This document shows, one piece after another, positions 28,033-38,407 of a stretch of 64,000 nucleotides of DNA. Numbering within the stretch: the first letter of the stretch is position 1; each line of letters begins with the position of its first letter. The notes under the pieces were generated by a model. The model saw nothing but the letters and a program-made list of their open reading frames with translations. It was not told where the DNA came from and made no database searches. The stretch comes from Corynebacterium marambiense (GTDB lineage Bacteria; Actinomycetota; Actinomycetes; Mycobacteriales; Mycobacteriaceae). The position numbers and the translations under genes were made by a program. The stretch spans positions 181,212-245,211 of the forward strand of contig NZ_JAEIOT010000011.1 in the NCBI RefSeq assembly GCF_016342275.1, read 5' to 3'.

Positions 28033-29256
28033 ATGTACACCCCCGACATGATCGGCACACCGCAGAGCGGATCCGCGACCCGCGTTCTCCTGCTCGGGGC
28101 AGGTGAACTGGGCAAGGAAGTCACGATCGCCTTCCAGCGTCTCGGGGTCGAGGTGCACGCGGCGGACCGGTACGACGGTGCCCCCGCGGGGCAGGTCGCC
28201 CATTCCCACCACACCCTGGACATGACCGATGCGACGGCCGTCCGCGCGCTCGTCGACGAAGTCCGCCCGCACTTCATCGTCCCCGAGATCGAGGCTCTGG
28301 CCACCGACGCCCTCGCCGAGATCGAGGAAGCCGGTATCGCGACCGTCGTCCCCACCGCGCGCGCCACCCGGCTCACCATGAACCGGGAGGGCATCCGTCG
28401 CCTGGCGGCCGAGGAACTCGGTCTGCCCACCAGCTCCTACACGTTCGCCTCCAGCTACGCCGAATTCGTCGACGCGGTCGCGGCGATGGGCTACCCGTGT
28501 GTGGTCAAGCCAGTCATGAGCTCCTCCGGGAAGGGACAGAGCGTGATCCGCGGCGCCGACGAGGTCGACCGCGCCTGGGAACACGCCCGTACCGCGGCGA
28601 GGGTTACCAGCGACCGCGTCATCGTCGAGGGCTTCGTCGAATTCGACTACGAGATCACGCTGCTCACCGTCCGGTCGACGGATCCGGCGACCGGAAACCC
28701 GGCGACCTGGTTCTGTGAACCCATCGGCCACCGCCAGCAGGACGGCGACTACGTCGAGTCCTGGCAGCCGATGCAGATGAGCCCCGCCGCAGCGGACAAC
28801 GCCCGCTCCGTCGCCGCACGCATCACCAACGCCCTCGGCGGACGGGGGGTGTTCGGTGTGGAACTCTTCGTTCTCGGGGACGACGTCTACTTCTCGGAGG
28901 TCTCACCCCGGCCCCACGACACGGGCATGGTCACCATGGCGTCCCAGCGGTTCTCCGAGTTCGACCTCCACGCCCGCGCGATCCTCGGCCTGCCGATCGA
29001 CGTCACCCTCATCTCACCCGGTGCCTCCGCCGTCATCTACGGCGGCGTCGATGCCCCGGCCGTGAGCTACAGCGGCCTGGGCGCCGCACTCGCCGTGGCG
29101 GAGGCGGACGTCCGGATCTTCGGCAAACCGGAGGCGTTCACCCGCCGCCGGATGGGCGTCGCACTGGCCACCGCCGAGGACACCGACACCGCCCGGGAGC
29201 GGGCCACCGCCGCGGCCGCGGCCGTCGAGGTCCATGCCACGTCCGACCGGCACTGA
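28033..29256 (+). CDS. purT: Formate-dependent GAR transformylase
   Basis: 407 aa from the ATG at 28033, with GAGGAC upstream. It makes formylglycinamide ribonucleotide from GAR, formate and ATP, bypassing folate-dependent PurN. ATP-grasp features: [30 protein letters not shown] at the start, [15 protein letters not shown] in the middle, and the metal-binding [28 protein letters not shown]. Length is near the family standard (about 390-400). Confidence 0.93.
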   Translation: MYTPDMIGTPQSGSATRVLLLGAGELGKEVTIAFQRLGVEVHAADRYDGAPAGQVAHSHHTLDMTDATAVRALVDEVRPHFIVPEIEALATDALAEIEEAGIATVVPTARATRLTMNREGIRRLAAEELGLPTSSYTFASSYAEFVDAVAAMGYPCVVKPVMSSSGKGQSVIRGADEVDRAWEHARTAARVTSDRVIVEGFVEFDYEITLLTVRSTDPATGNPATWFCEPIGHRQQDGDYVESWQPMQMSPAAADNARSVAARITNALGGRGVFGVELFVLGDDVYFSEVSPRPHDTGMVTMASQRFSEFDLHARAILGLPIDVTLISPGASAVIYGGVDAPAVSYSGLGAALAVAEADVRIFGKPEAFTRRRMGVALATAEDTDTARERATAAAAAVEVHATSDRH

Positions 29257-29289
29257 GGCGGACGTCCGGGAGCTGTCGGGCGGGTTCGC

Positions 29290-29796
29290 TCAGCCGGCCG
29301 GGCGCACCATCGGCAGGTGCATCATCCCGTCCCAGTCGAACTCGTCACCGCAGACGGTGAACCCGTAGCTCTCGTAGTAGCCCCGGAGCGGGGTCTGCGC
29401 GGTCAGCGCGACATCGGCGTCCGGGTTCTGTTCCTTCGCGAGCTTCAGCGCATCCTTCACGATCGCGGCACCCAGCCCGGTCCCGCGTGCCCCGGGGACC
29501 AGACAAAACCGCCCGAACTGCCAGAGCTCGCGGTCATCGTCGATGTCGACCCCGCCGCCGCACTTCGCCCGGAACCCGGCACCCGTGTCCGGGTAGATGC
29601 GCGCGTATCCCGCCAGCACACCGTCGCGGTCTTTGGCCTGAATGTGGAATGTGCTCGGCAGGGCATCGGTGTCGTCGATCTCCGCGTAGGGGCACTGCTG
29701 CTCATTGACGAAGACATCCACCCGCAACTTGTAGATGCGGTGCACCTCAAGTGCGCTCATCTGGTTCAGGTGGGACACGGTGAAGTAGGTGTTCAT
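29290..29796 (-). CDS. ElaA-like GNAT acetyltransferase
   Basis: 168 aa. It opens like ElaA (LEVHRIYKLRVDVFVNEQQCPYAEIDDTD) and has the acetyl-CoA loop of GNAT proteins (FCLVPGARGTGLGAAIVKDAL). The acceptor is unknown. It starts leaderless from the -10 box at 29803. Confidence 0.85.
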   Translation of the reverse strand: MNTYFTVSHLNQMSALEVHRIYKLRVDVFVNEQQCPYAEIDDTDALPSTFHIQAKDRDGVLAGYARIYPDTGAGFRAKCGGGVDIDDDRELWQFGRFCLVPGARGTGLGAAIVKDALKLAKEQNPDADVALTAQTPLRGYYESYGFTVCGDEFDWDGMMHLPMVRPAG

Positions 29797-29802
29797 CCCT
29801 CG

Positions 29803-29808
29803 AGCATA
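29803..29808 (-). promoter_or_regulatory. -10 box TATGCT for a leaderless start
   Basis: TATGCT on the minus strand ends 6 nt before the ATG at 29796. Confidence 0.45.
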
Positions 29809-29927
29809 CTGTCAGCGGTACGAGCCATCCCAGTCTCCGTGGGCTGCCCGGAAAACCACGAAGCCCCACCCCGCCGCGTGGAGGACACGGACGGGCTGCG
29901 GGGGCGGGGACTGGCGCGGAGGGGAAG

Positions 29928-31304
29928 CTAGTCCTGCTTCGCCTTGGCGTGGGCGACCATGTCCTCCCACTCGACGATCTTCTTGCGCTCGCGGCCCTCG
30001 GCCTCGCCGGCCTTCCGCTCCGCGGCGTCGAGCCGGTGCCAGCCGTCCCACGTGGTGTACTCGATGCCCTTGCCACTGAGGAACTCGAGGACGGCGTCCT
30101 CGTCCGGGTTGGCTGCCGGCTTCAAGGTGCCGTTGGCCCAGTCAGCGAGCAGCATCTCGGTGGTTTCCTTGGCATCACCCTTGGTGTTGCCGATGAGCCC
30201 CACGGGGCCGCGCTTGATCCAGCCGGTCGTGTAGTAGCCGGCGATCGGTGCCCCGGATTCCGGGTCGAGGACGTGTCCGCCGTCATTCGGGATGACGTTG
30301 CGGGCGGTGTCGAACGGGATATCGGTGATCGGATCGGAACGATAGCCCACGGCACGGTAGACGGCCTGGACGTCCCATGTGGTGTACTTCCCGGTGCCCC
30401 GGACGTTGCCGGCCCCGTCGAGCTCGGTGCGTTCGGTGGTGAAACCGACGACATGGCCGTCCTCGCCGATGATCTCGACCGGGGACTCGAAGAAGTGGAT
30501 GAACAGCTTGTGCGGTGCCCCCTTGGGGTCGCGGATCGCGTACTGCTCGATGACGGAACAGACGAGATCGGTGGTCTTCGACGTGCGGCGGGCCTCGATG
30601 GAGGCCTCGTCGTAGTCGATGTCCTCGGGGTCGACGACGACCTCGATGGTGTCGGAGTGGTCAAGCTCCTTGAGCTCCAGCGGGGTGAACTTCGCCTGGG
30701 CGGGGCCGCGGCGACCGAAGACGTGGACCTCGGTGGCCTGGTTGTTCTTCAGGCACTCGTAGACGTTGTCCGGGATCTCGGTGACGTGGAGTTCATCCCC
30801 GGTCTTGGCGAGGACACGAGCGATGTCGAGCGCGACGTTGCCGACACCGACGACAGCGACCGATTTCGCGGACAGGTCCCATTCGCGGGAGAAGTCCGGG
30901 TTGCCGTCGTAAAAACCGACGAACTCTCCGGCGCCGTAGTGTTCGGGGAGGTCGGAGCCGGGGATGTCGAGATCCCGGTCGCCCGTCGCGCCCGTGGAGA
31001 AGACCACTGCGTCGTAGTACTGCTTCAGTTCCTCGACGGTTACGTCGGCACCGATGTCGACGTTACCGAGAAAGCGCAACTCCGGTTTATCCAACACCTT
31101 ATGCAGTGACATCACGATGCCCTTGATGCGCGGGTGGTCGGGGGCGACGCCGTAGCGGATCAGACCGAACGGCGCGGGCATGCGCTCGTAGAGGTCGATG
31201 GTGACATCGGTGTCGGACTTCATCAGTAGATCGGAGGCATAGATGCCGGCTGGGCCGGCGCCGATCACGGCTACCCGGAGGGGACGAGACATATCAGTGG
31301 ACAT
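29928..31304 (-). CDS. fprA: Ferredoxin/flavodoxin-NADP reductase FprA
   Basis: 458 aa. Adrenodoxin-reductase type: FAD-binding VAVIGAGPAGIYAS near residue 11, substrate-side RYGVAPDHPRIKGI, NADP-binding VVGVGNVALDIARVL, and the second FAD stretch GYYTTGWIKRGPVGLIGNTKGDA. It moves electrons between NADPH and ferredoxin in the cytoplasm. The first ATG is used; a second, four codons on, is equally possible. It sits divergent from pta, an arrangement seen in corynebacteria. Confidence 0.93.
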   Translation of the reverse strand: MSTDMSRPLRVAVIGAGPAGIYASDLLMKSDTDVTIDLYERMPAPFGLIRYGVAPDHPRIKGIVMSLHKVLDKPELRFLGNVDIGADVTVEELKQYYDAVVFSTGATGDRDLDIPGSDLPEHYGAGEFVGFYDGNPDFSREWDLSAKSVAVVGVGNVALDIARVLAKTGDELHVTEIPDNVYECLKNNQATEVHVFGRRGPAQAKFTPLELKELDHSDTIEVVVDPEDIDYDEASIEARRTSKTTDLVCSVIEQYAIRDPKGAPHKLFIHFFESPVEIIGEDGHVVGFTTERTELDGAGNVRGTGKYTTWDVQAVYRAVGYRSDPITDIPFDTARNVIPNDGGHVLDPESGAPIAGYYTTGWIKRGPVGLIGNTKGDAKETTEMLLADWANGTLKPAANPDEDAVLEFLSGKGIEYTTWDGWHRLDAAERKAGEAEGRERKKIVEWEDMVAHAKAKQD

Positions 31305-31763
31305 CCTTGGTGAAATCGTCGAGGACAGGACAGTAAATAGACAGCTCTGACTACTGTACGCGGTGGGCGTGGACCCATGCCAGGATATCCTTCACGGTCG
31401 CTGACGGCGGTGGTCTGGGTCACTGTGGGTCTGGGGCGGGTGCGTCGGTGACCGGATCGGCGCCTCCGAAGGTGGATACCGGGGGAGCGGGGGCGCCCCC
31501 ATGGTCGGAGGGTGTGGAACCTCACGCCCTGGTCTAACGGGGCTGTGTGCAGGGGTGTTTCCGGGACTTTTTCCGCGTCGTGTCATTCCGAATGTGCCCG
31601 AGTGTTCGGTAACGGGTGTCCGGTCGAGTTTCCATGTCTAAACTATGTAGTGAATCACAGACAATGACAGAGGCCAACCTGTGCCACAGCACAGGGCTGT
31701 TGGCCGCATGAAGTGTCACGTCGCGGCCTCCTGCGCCCGTGTGGCACACAGAAAGGACTCCAC
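31305..31763. promoter_or_regulatory. fprA / pta divergent control region
   Basis: 459 nt without a gene. A GlxR-like site TATGTAGTGAATCACA lies at 31644-31659 (consensus TGTGA-N6-TCACA; right half perfect, left half poor). A -10-like TAAACT is at 31639-31644. A 12-bp GC palindrome lies at 31489-31500. Actinobacterial acetate genes are typically controlled by RamA, RamB and GlxR; no confident RamA or RamB site could be picked out by eye. Confidence 0.3.
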
Positions 31764-33143
31764 GTGACTTCCTCCCCCCGCCCGGTGTTGCTGACTGCCA
31801 CCGGCCGCAGCCTCAATGAGATCGACACCACGCCCCTCACCGGGCGTCTAGGGCTGGAAACACGCCCGCTGATCGGCGGGGAGGTGACGGTTTCCGCGGT
31901 GATCGCCTCGGACCCGACGGGGGCGGGGCCAGCACTCCTCATCGGCACCGGAAACATCGACTTCGACGCCCGGTGCGCCGCGGCTCTCGGGGTACCTCTG
32001 CTCGTAGCCACCGGCCCGGAGTCGACGCTCGCGGATCTCGCGGTAGCAGAGGCGGAGCGGCACGGTGCAGTCGTCGTCACGCTCACCGATCCTGCGGACG
32101 AATCCGCGCTCGACAGTGCGGCGGAAGAACTCACCGCGGCCGTCGCGGAGCCGGTGATGAGTCCCGCACTGTTCGAGCACTGGCTGCTCGGCCAGGCCCG
32201 CCAGAAGCGCACCCACATCGTCCTGCCCGAGGGCGAGGATGACCGGATTCTCACCGCCGCGCACCAGCTCCTCGCCCAGGACGTCTGCGAACTCACGATC
32301 CTCGGTGACGTCGACGAAATCCAGAGCCGGGCCGCTGACCTCGGACTCGATCTCTCCGCCGCGCACCTGGTCAACCACCTGACCGATCCCGATGCCGAGG
32401 TCTTCGCCGCGGAGTTCGCGGAACTGCGCAAGGCCAAGGGCGTCACGCTCGACCAGGCGCGTGAGACCATGCGGGACATCTCCTACTACGGCACCATGAT
32501 GATCCACACGGGCCGCGCCGACGGCATGGTATCCGGTGCGGCACACACCACCGCGCACACCATCAAGCCCTCCCTCCAGATCATCAAGACCGCGCCGGGT
32601 GTGAGCTTCGTGTCCTCCATCTTCCTCATGGTGCTGCAGGGCAAGCTGTGGGCCTTCGGTGACTGCGCCGTCATGCCGAACCCCACGGCCCGCGAACTCG
32701 GCGAAATCGCCGTGGTCTCCGCCCGCACCGCGGCACAGTTCGGTATCGACCCCCGGGTCGCCGTTCTGTCCTACTCGACGGGTTCCTCGGGCTCTGGTGT
32801 CGACGTCGACCGCGCGGTGGAGGCCGTCGCCGCTGCACGCGAACTCGATCCGTCCGTCGCCGTCGATGGGCCGCTGCAGTTCGATGCCGCCGTCGATGCG
32901 GGAGTGGCGAAGAAGAAGATGCCCGAGTCCGCCGTCGCTGGCCGGGCCAATGTCCTCGTGTTCCCCGATCTTGAAGCCGGCAACATCGCGTACAAGGCGG
33001 TCCAGCGCACCGCCGACGCCCTCGCCGTTGGCCCCGTGCTACAGGGCCTGAAGAAGCCCGTCAACGATCTTTCCCGGGGTGCGACCGTGCGGGACATCGT
33101 CAACACCGTCGCCATCACCGCGATCCAGGCAGGAGCCAAGTAA
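31764..33143 (+). CDS. pta: Phosphate acetyltransferase
   Basis: 459 aa from the GTG at 31764 with ribosome site AAAGGA. It interconverts acetyl-CoA and acetyl phosphate. The PTA catalytic domain spans about residues 140-455 ([61 protein letters not shown]). The N-terminal 130 residues are a reduced DRTGG-type region. It overlaps ackA by one base (TAATG). Confidence 0.95.
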   Translation: MTSSPRPVLLTATGRSLNEIDTTPLTGRLGLETRPLIGGEVTVSAVIASDPTGAGPALLIGTGNIDFDARCAAALGVPLLVATGPESTLADLAVAEAERHGAVVVTLTDPADESALDSAAEELTAAVAEPVMSPALFEHWLLGQARQKRTHIVLPEGEDDRILTAAHQLLAQDVCELTILGDVDEIQSRAADLGLDLSAAHLVNHLTDPDAEVFAAEFAELRKAKGVTLDQARETMRDISYYGTMMIHTGRADGMVSGAAHTTAHTIKPSLQIIKTAPGVSFVSSIFLMVLQGKLWAFGDCAVMPNPTARELGEIAVVSARTAAQFGIDPRVAVLSYSTGSSGSGVDVDRAVEAVAAARELDPSVAVDGPLQFDAAVDAGVAKKKMPESAVAGRANVLVFPDLEAGNIAYKAVQRTADALAVGPVLQGLKKPVNDLSRGATVRDIVNTVAITAIQAGAK

Positions 33144-34351
33144 TGTCCGATCTCGCACTCGTCCTCAACTCGGGCTCGTCATCCATCAAGTTCCAGTTGG
33201 TGGACCCTGCGCGGCACGCCACGGATGAGCCTTTCGCATCCGGCCTCGTCGAGCAGATCGGTGAACCCGAGGGAAAGGTCACCCTGAAGCACGGCGGGGA
33301 GACCTACACCACCAGCGCACCGATCCCGGATCACAGCGTCGGCCTCGACATGGCCTTCGAGTTGATGAACGAACACGGCTGCGGCCCCGCAGAGGTGGAG
33401 ATCACCGCTGTCGGGCACCGCGTCGTCCACGGCGGAATCCTGTTCTCCTCACCGGAGATCATCACCGACGAGATCCTCGGTATGATCCGCGACCTGATCC
33501 CGCTCGCGCCACTCCACAACCCCGCCAACATCGACGGCATCGAGGTCGCCCGCCGGATACTCCCCGACGTCCCACACGTCGCCGTGTTCGACACCGGTTT
33601 CTACCACTCCATGCCGCCCGCCGCCGCGCTCTACGCCATCAACAAGGACGTCGCCGCGGAGCACGGCATCCGTCGCTACGGTTTCCACGGCACCAGCCAC
33701 GAGTACGTCTCGAAGCACGTTCCCGAACTGCTGGGGAGGCCCGCCGCCGAGGTCAATCAGATCACCCTGCACCTGGGCAACGGTGCCTCGGCCACCGCGA
33801 TCCGGGGTGGCCGCGCGATCGACACCTCCATGGGCATGACCCCGCTCGCGGGTCTGGTCATGGGTACCCGGTCCGGTGATATCGACCCCGGCATCGTCTT
33901 CCACCTGCACCGTTCGGCGGGCATGTCCATCGATGAGATCGACCGTCTGCTCAACCGCGATTCCGGTGTGAAGGGCATCTCCGGGGTCAACGACTTCCGT
34001 GCGCTCGGTGACCTCATCGAGGACAACAACGAGGACGCGTTCCTCGCGTACAACGTCTACATCCACCAGTTGCGGCGCTACATCGGCAGCTACATGATCG
34101 CCCTCGGGCGTGTCGACGCGATCACGTTCACCGCCGGTGTCGGCGAGAATGCCGCGAACGTTCGCGCAGACGCGATGGCGAACCTGGAGAACTTCGGTAT
34201 CCGGATCGATCCGGAGCGCAACGCGGAGCGCAGCAGTTCCGCCCGTGAGATCTCTACCGACGATTCCCCGGTCAAGGTCTTCGTCATTCCGACGAACGAG
34301 GAATTGGCCATCGCCCGCTACGCGGTGGAGCTCGCCAACTGTAACCGCTGA
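33143..34351 (+). CDS. ackA: Acetate kinase
   Basis: 402 aa. It makes acetate and ATP from acetyl phosphate and ADP, and runs in reverse for acetate activation with Pta. Markers: [60 protein letters not shown] and [13 protein letters not shown]. It is the second gene of the pta-ackA operon and ends at a terminator. Confidence 0.96.
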   Translation: MSDLALVLNSGSSSIKFQLVDPARHATDEPFASGLVEQIGEPEGKVTLKHGGETYTTSAPIPDHSVGLDMAFELMNEHGCGPAEVEITAVGHRVVHGGILFSSPEIITDEILGMIRDLIPLAPLHNPANIDGIEVARRILPDVPHVAVFDTGFYHSMPPAAALYAINKDVAAEHGIRRYGFHGTSHEYVSKHVPELLGRPAAEVNQITLHLGNGASATAIRGGRAIDTSMGMTPLAGLVMGTRSGDIDPGIVFHLHRSAGMSIDEIDRLLNRDSGVKGISGVNDFRALGDLIEDNNEDAFLAYNVYIHQLRRYIGSYMIALGRVDAITFTAGVGENAANVRADAMANLENFGIRIDPERNAERSSSAREISTDDSPVKVFVIPTNEELAIARYAVELANCNR

Positions 34352-34379
34352 CGCGGGACGCCGAGTGTCTAGTTCCTGT

Positions 34380-34410
34380 CCCCGGTCGTCCATTCACCGG
34401 ACGGCCGGGG
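34380..34410 (+). terminator. Intrinsic terminator after ackA
   Basis: A 12-bp stem with one G-U pair (34380-34391 with 34399-34410) and loop attcacc lies between the convergent ends of ackA and the siderophore reductase gene. Confidence 0.7.
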
Positions 34411-34425
34411 TCTCCGGCCCCGGGG

Positions 34426-35337
34426 TCAGATTCCGACGTCAAGGTCGTTGAAGTCCTCCAACCTTGCGCCCTCCGCAAGTTTCCTCTCGTAGAACCGCTT
34501 GCGTGCCCGGTCGATCTCATCGTTGCCGACGCCGATGCGCCAGTAACCGGCGATGCTGACCCGGGATTTATCCATACCGACCTCGTTGCGGAAGTAGCTG
34601 CGGATCGAGGTCATCTCCGCGCGTTCCCCGGCCGCCCATACGACGTACGAGGTCGGGTCCGGAAGGGCCTTCGCGCACGTGTCCAACGGTCGGGGGTCGT
34701 CGGTGTCCGCTGGGTCGATGTGGGTCAGCCGGATACCACCGGGGAGAGGAATTTCGTCGACGGCGGCCCTGTCCCCGGCGACGAGATAAAGCTCGCCGGA
34801 GAGGTCACCATCGGTGCGGTCGAAGATACTCACGAGCGCGGGAATGGCGGTGGCATCGGCGAATAGGGCGACAGGTTCGCCGTGGGGGCGGGGCGGGATG
34901 GTGAAGTGCACCCGGGGGCCGGTGAGGGAGAACTGCATGCCCACGTGCGCGTCGCGGCTGAACAGCATCATCGGTGAGTCATGCTCGTGCTGCACGATGT
35001 CGACGACGATTTCTTCGGTCTCCTCCAGATAGTCGCGCACAGTGTAGACGCGGGTGTGGTTGCCGTACCGTTCCGACAGATACAGGCGGATCGCGACGTT
35101 GGCACTCGACCACGCCGGATTGGTTCTCGCCCCTTGTAGTTTCGCGGTGATCCGGACGATCGACGGGCAAGGTGTGGACACCGAGGTGATCACCGCGGTG
35201 TAATCGTCGATGTCCCGGTCGTGTTCACTGTTGCGCAGATGGACCGGGGGCTGCCCGGTGGAGAACCTGTTCGCGGCGCCCGGGGTCTCCGGTGCTGTGG
35301 TGGGGGTCCTGCCGGTGTCTGGAGTGTTGTTCGTCAT
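34426..35337 (-). CDS. Siderophore-interacting protein (ferric reductase)
   Basis: 303 aa from the ATG at 35337 with AGAGG upstream. An FAD-binding domain (about 45-180, LYLSERYGNHTRVYTVRDYL, FSLTGPRVHFTIPPRP) is followed by the SIP C-terminal NAD(P)H-binding part (YVVWAAGERAEMTSIRSYFRNEVGMDKSRVSIAGYWRIG). Such proteins reduce ferric siderophores in the cytoplasm. It is the last gene of the uptake operon starting at 39439. Confidence 0.92.
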   Translation of the reverse strand: MTNNTPDTGRTPTTAPETPGAANRFSTGQPPVHLRNSEHDRDIDDYTAVITSVSTPCPSIVRITAKLQGARTNPAWSSANVAIRLYLSERYGNHTRVYTVRDYLEETEEIVVDIVQHEHDSPMMLFSRDAHVGMQFSLTGPRVHFTIPPRPHGEPVALFADATAIPALVSIFDRTDGDLSGELYLVAGDRAAVDEIPLPGGIRLTHIDPADTDDPRPLDTCAKALPDPTSYVVWAAGERAEMTSIRSYFRNEVGMDKSRVSIAGYWRIGVGNDEIDRARKRFYERKLAEGARLEDFNDLDVGI

Positions 35338-35372
35338 GAGGGCCTCTCTGGTTTTCTCGTTTGTCAGGGTGA

Positions 35373-36269
35373 TCAGCGGATCTCCGGTGGTCCGTCCCCT
35401 GCGTCGCTGCGCCGGACGCGGGGCACGATGAGCGGTCTGCCGGTGTCCGGGTCCCGCAGGATGTGGGCGTCGAGGTCGAAGACCTCGCGGAGCATGTCGA
35501 GGGAGAACACGTCGTCCGGATGGCCCTGGGTGATGACACGGCCGCTCTTCATCGCGATGACATGGGTGGCGTAGCGCGCGGCCATGTTCAGGTCGTGCAG
35601 GACCGCGACGAGTGTCCGGCCCCGGGCGTGCAGGGACGCGCACAGGTCGAGGACATCCGTCTGGGTGGAGATGTCGAGGAATGTGGTCGGTTCGTCGAGG
35701 AGCATCACCCGGGTGTTCTGGGCCAGCACCATCGCGATCCAAGCGCGTTGCCGCTGCCCACCGGAAAGTTCATCGAGGCGTGCGCCGGCGAGGTCCGCCA
35801 GGCCGGTGTGGATGAGGGCGTCGTCGACGGCACGCTCATCCTCGGCGGAGAACTGGGACAGGATGTGCTGGTGCGGGTAGCGGCCCCTGCTGACGAGGCC
35901 GGCGACGGTGATGCCCTCCGGGCTGATCGGAGACTGGGGGAGGACACCGACGGCGCGGGCGATCCGTTTCGTCGGTATCCGGGACATGTTCGTGCCGTCG
36001 ATGAGCACCCGGCCTCGGGTGGGTTTGAGCATCCGGGAGAAGGTCTTCAGCAGCGTTGATTTGCCGCATCCGTTGGGGCCGATGACTGCGGTGAACTCCC
36101 GGTGGGGGAGTTCCAGGTTGAGATCGTGGATGATGGCGTCCCCGTTGTAGCCGACCGTGACGTTCTCCAGCGCGAGGTGAACCGGCTCCCCGGAGTCCGT
36201 GCCTTGGCTGCGGGGTGACTGCTGCTCAGGTCCGCCCGGGGCCTGGAGCTGGTGTGGTGTGTGGGGCAT
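35373..36269 (-). CDS. Iron-siderophore ABC transporter ATPase
   Basis: 298 aa. FepC type: Walker A GPNGCGKSTLLK, Q-loop LPQSPISPEGITV, signature LSGGQRQRAWIAMVLAQ, Walker B VMLLDEPTTFLDI and H-loop LHDLNMAA. It starts 4 nt after the upstream permease stop. Confidence 0.94.
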   Translation of the reverse strand: MPHTPHQLQAPGGPEQQSPRSQGTDSGEPVHLALENVTVGYNGDAIIHDLNLELPHREFTAVIGPNGCGKSTLLKTFSRMLKPTRGRVLIDGTNMSRIPTKRIARAVGVLPQSPISPEGITVAGLVSRGRYPHQHILSQFSAEDERAVDDALIHTGLADLAGARLDELSGGQRQRAWIAMVLAQNTRVMLLDEPTTFLDISTQTDVLDLCASLHARGRTLVAVLHDLNMAARYATHVIAMKSGRVITQGHPDDVFSLDMLREVFDLDAHILRDPDTGRPLIVPRVRRSDAGDGPPEIR

Positions 36270-36273
36270 CGTG

Positions 36274-37332
36274 TCATGTCCTCGTCGATGATCGGGTGAG
36301 CAGTATCAGGAGGTACCCGCCGCCGAGGACACCGGTGACGAGACCGACCGGGGAACGGAGCCCGATGTCGATGTTCTGGGTCACGTGATCGGCGAGCAGG
36401 AGCAGTACCGCGCCTGTGATGAAGGAATGCAGGATCGTGACCCCGGGAATGCGGGTGATGAAGCGGGCGATGTGCGGACCGGCCAGCGCGATGAACGCGA
36501 TGGGCCCGGCTGCGGCCGTGGCGATGCAGGCGGCTAGTGTCGCGACGATGATCGCGGCGAAGCGGGTGCGCTCGACCGGGATACCCAGATTGCAGGCGGT
36601 GGCGTCACCGAGTTCAATGGCGTCGACGCCACGGCGGAGCAGGACGAGACAGGGGAGCAGGACGGCGGTGGCGAGGAGCACCGATCGGGCGTGCTCCCAA
36701 CCCCGCCCGGACAGGGACCCGGCCCGCCACCCCTGGACCTGCGTGGCGAGGCTGATGTCCGAGTTCAGCAGCATGAAGTCGAGAATCGCCGATACCGTTG
36801 CCGCGACACCGATTCCGACCAGGACCAGGCGGATACCGTTCGCTGAACCACGGGTCCGGGCGAGTGTGTAGACGATCGCGGCGGTGAGCAGGCCGCCGAC
36901 GGCTGCGGCGATTGCGACGGGCCAGACATCGGGGGTCACGAACAGAATGGTCATCCCCGCGGCGGTGGCGGCCCCGGCGGTGAATCCGATGATGTCCGGC
37001 GAACCCAGGACGTTGCGGCTCAGGGACTGGAACACCGCGCCGGAGACGCCGAGCAAGCCTCCGACACACGCTGCGGTCAGTGCCCGGGGTAGTGCCCGTG
37101 ACTGAATGGAACGGACCGTTCGCACGTCACCGTCGCCGACAACGGCCCGCAGTGTCTGCTCGGGAGAAAGCTCGGTGCGCACCGACAACAGCGCGAAGAA
37201 GATGGCGGCGCCGAGGACGAGGAGGCCTAGGACACCCGCGACGGTGGCCCGCGGGGAGTAGGTGAGGGACACCGGCCCAATGCGTACCGCACGGATCACC
37301 GCGCCACTGATCCTCGGTTTCCCGGTGCTCAC
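36274..37332 (-). CDS. Iron-siderophore ABC permease, second subunit (FecCD family)
   Basis: 352 aa from a GTG at 37332 overlapping the preceding permease stop by 4 nt. FecCD features: about 9-10 membrane helices, RALPRALTAACVGGLLGVSGAVFQSLSRNVLGSPDIIGFTAGA, and AAAGPIAFIALAGPHIAR. It forms the channel with the product of the gene at 37329. Confidence 0.93.
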   Translation of the reverse strand: MSTGKPRISGAVIRAVRIGPVSLTYSPRATVAGVLGLLVLGAAIFFALLSVRTELSPEQTLRAVVGDGDVRTVRSIQSRALPRALTAACVGGLLGVSGAVFQSLSRNVLGSPDIIGFTAGAATAAGMTILFVTPDVWPVAIAAAVGGLLTAAIVYTLARTRGSANGIRLVLVGIGVAATVSAILDFMLLNSDISLATQVQGWRAGSLSGRGWEHARSVLLATAVLLPCLVLLRRGVDAIELGDATACNLGIPVERTRFAAIIVATLAACIATAAAGPIAFIALAGPHIARFITRIPGVTILHSFITGAVLLLLADHVTQNIDIGLRSPVGLVTGVLGGGYLLILLTRSSTRT

Positions 37333-38390
37333 AGGTTCACCGCCTTCCTGGAACGCACAAGCGCGATGAAGATGGGCCCGCCGAGTAGCGCCGTGGCGAC
37401 ACCTGTCTGCAGCTCTGCCGGGGCGATGATCACCTTCCCTGTGACATCCGTAGCCACGAGCAGCGCCGGACCGATAGCCATGATCGCAGGGATGAGCACC
37501 CGGTTGTCGGGGCCGGTGAGCCGCCGGGCGAGGTGCGGCGCAGCCAGACCCACGAAGGTGATCGGGCCCGCTGCGGCGGTCGCTGCACCGGCCAGCATCA
37601 CCACCGCAAGAGCAGTGGTCAGACGCACAACGCCGATCCGCACACCGAGCCCCACCGCAGACTGTTCCCCCAGCCCCAGCGCGTTGAGAGGGCGTGCCAA
37701 CAGGAGCGCGAGCACGCAGCCGACGGCGACGAATGGCAGCACCGCCGTTAGCACGTCGACATCCCTGCCCTGGAGCGAGCCGATCGCCCAGAAGCGGAAA
37801 TGCTCGAAGACGCTGTAGTTGCTGAGCAGAATCATCGAGATGATGGAACTCAACGCCATGGTGAACGCGGCCCCCGCGAGGGCGAGCCGCGCCGGGGAGG
37901 CCGCGCCCCGGGACACCGAACCCAACAGGTACACCATCACGGACACGACGCCCGCCCCGGCGAAGGCCCACCACACGTACCCGGACACGCTGGTGACGCC
38001 GGCGTATCCGATGGCGACACACACGGCGAGCGAGGCACCCGCGTTGATTCCCAGGATGCCGGGGTCGGCGAGAGGGTTGCGGGTCAGTGCCTGGATGAGG
38101 CCCCCGGCGAGCCCGAGACACAGGCCGACGATGAGGCCCAGCGCGATCCGGGGCAGGCGCGACCGCATGATGATGAGATGGTCGGGGTTCGTCTGGTCGA
38201 AGGCGGTGATGGCCTCGATGACCGCCGACGGCGGCACCGGATGTGAGCCGGTGAACAACCCGGCGAGGGTCGCGGTGACCACGACGGCGAGGCTTCCGCA
38301 GATCACCGCCCACATGCGGCCCCGGCGGTGGTGCGGCCGGGGCCGGGTAGGGGCTGCTGCGGGGACGGCGACTGGGTGGCTCATCAGCAT
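37329..38390 (-). CDS. Iron-siderophore ABC permease, first subunit (FecCD family)
   Basis: 353 aa (or 351 from the ATG at 38384). FecCD markers are RLPRIALGLIVGLCLGLAGGLIQALTRNPLADPGILGINAGAS and AAAGPITFVGLAAPHLAR. It starts 18-24 nt after the binding-protein stop, so it is co-transcribed. Confidence 0.93.
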   Translation of the reverse strand: MLMSHPVAVPAAAPTRPRPHHRRGRMWAVICGSLAVVVTATLAGLFTGSHPVPPSAVIEAITAFDQTNPDHLIIMRSRLPRIALGLIVGLCLGLAGGLIQALTRNPLADPGILGINAGASLAVCVAIGYAGVTSVSGYVWWAFAGAGVVSVMVYLLGSVSRGAASPARLALAGAAFTMALSSIISMILLSNYSVFEHFRFWAIGSLQGRDVDVLTAVLPFVAVGCVLALLLARPLNALGLGEQSAVGLGVRIGVVRLTTALAVVMLAGAATAAAGPITFVGLAAPHLARRLTGPDNRVLIPAIMAIGPALLVATDVTGKVIIAPAELQTGVATALLGGPIFIALVRSRKAVNL

Positions 38391-38407
38391 GGCAGTTGTT
38401 TGCGGAA

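Noticed and set aside
31644..31659. Strong claim of a GlxR site before pta
   Set aside because: Only the right half matches the consensus well, so it is kept as a weak mention and not as a finding.
33449..34393. Long minus-strand frame opposite ackA
   Set aside because: It has no ribosome site or recognisable content and lies fully opposite a clear acetate kinase. Similar shadows oppose purA, pknG, clpB and the phosphatase.
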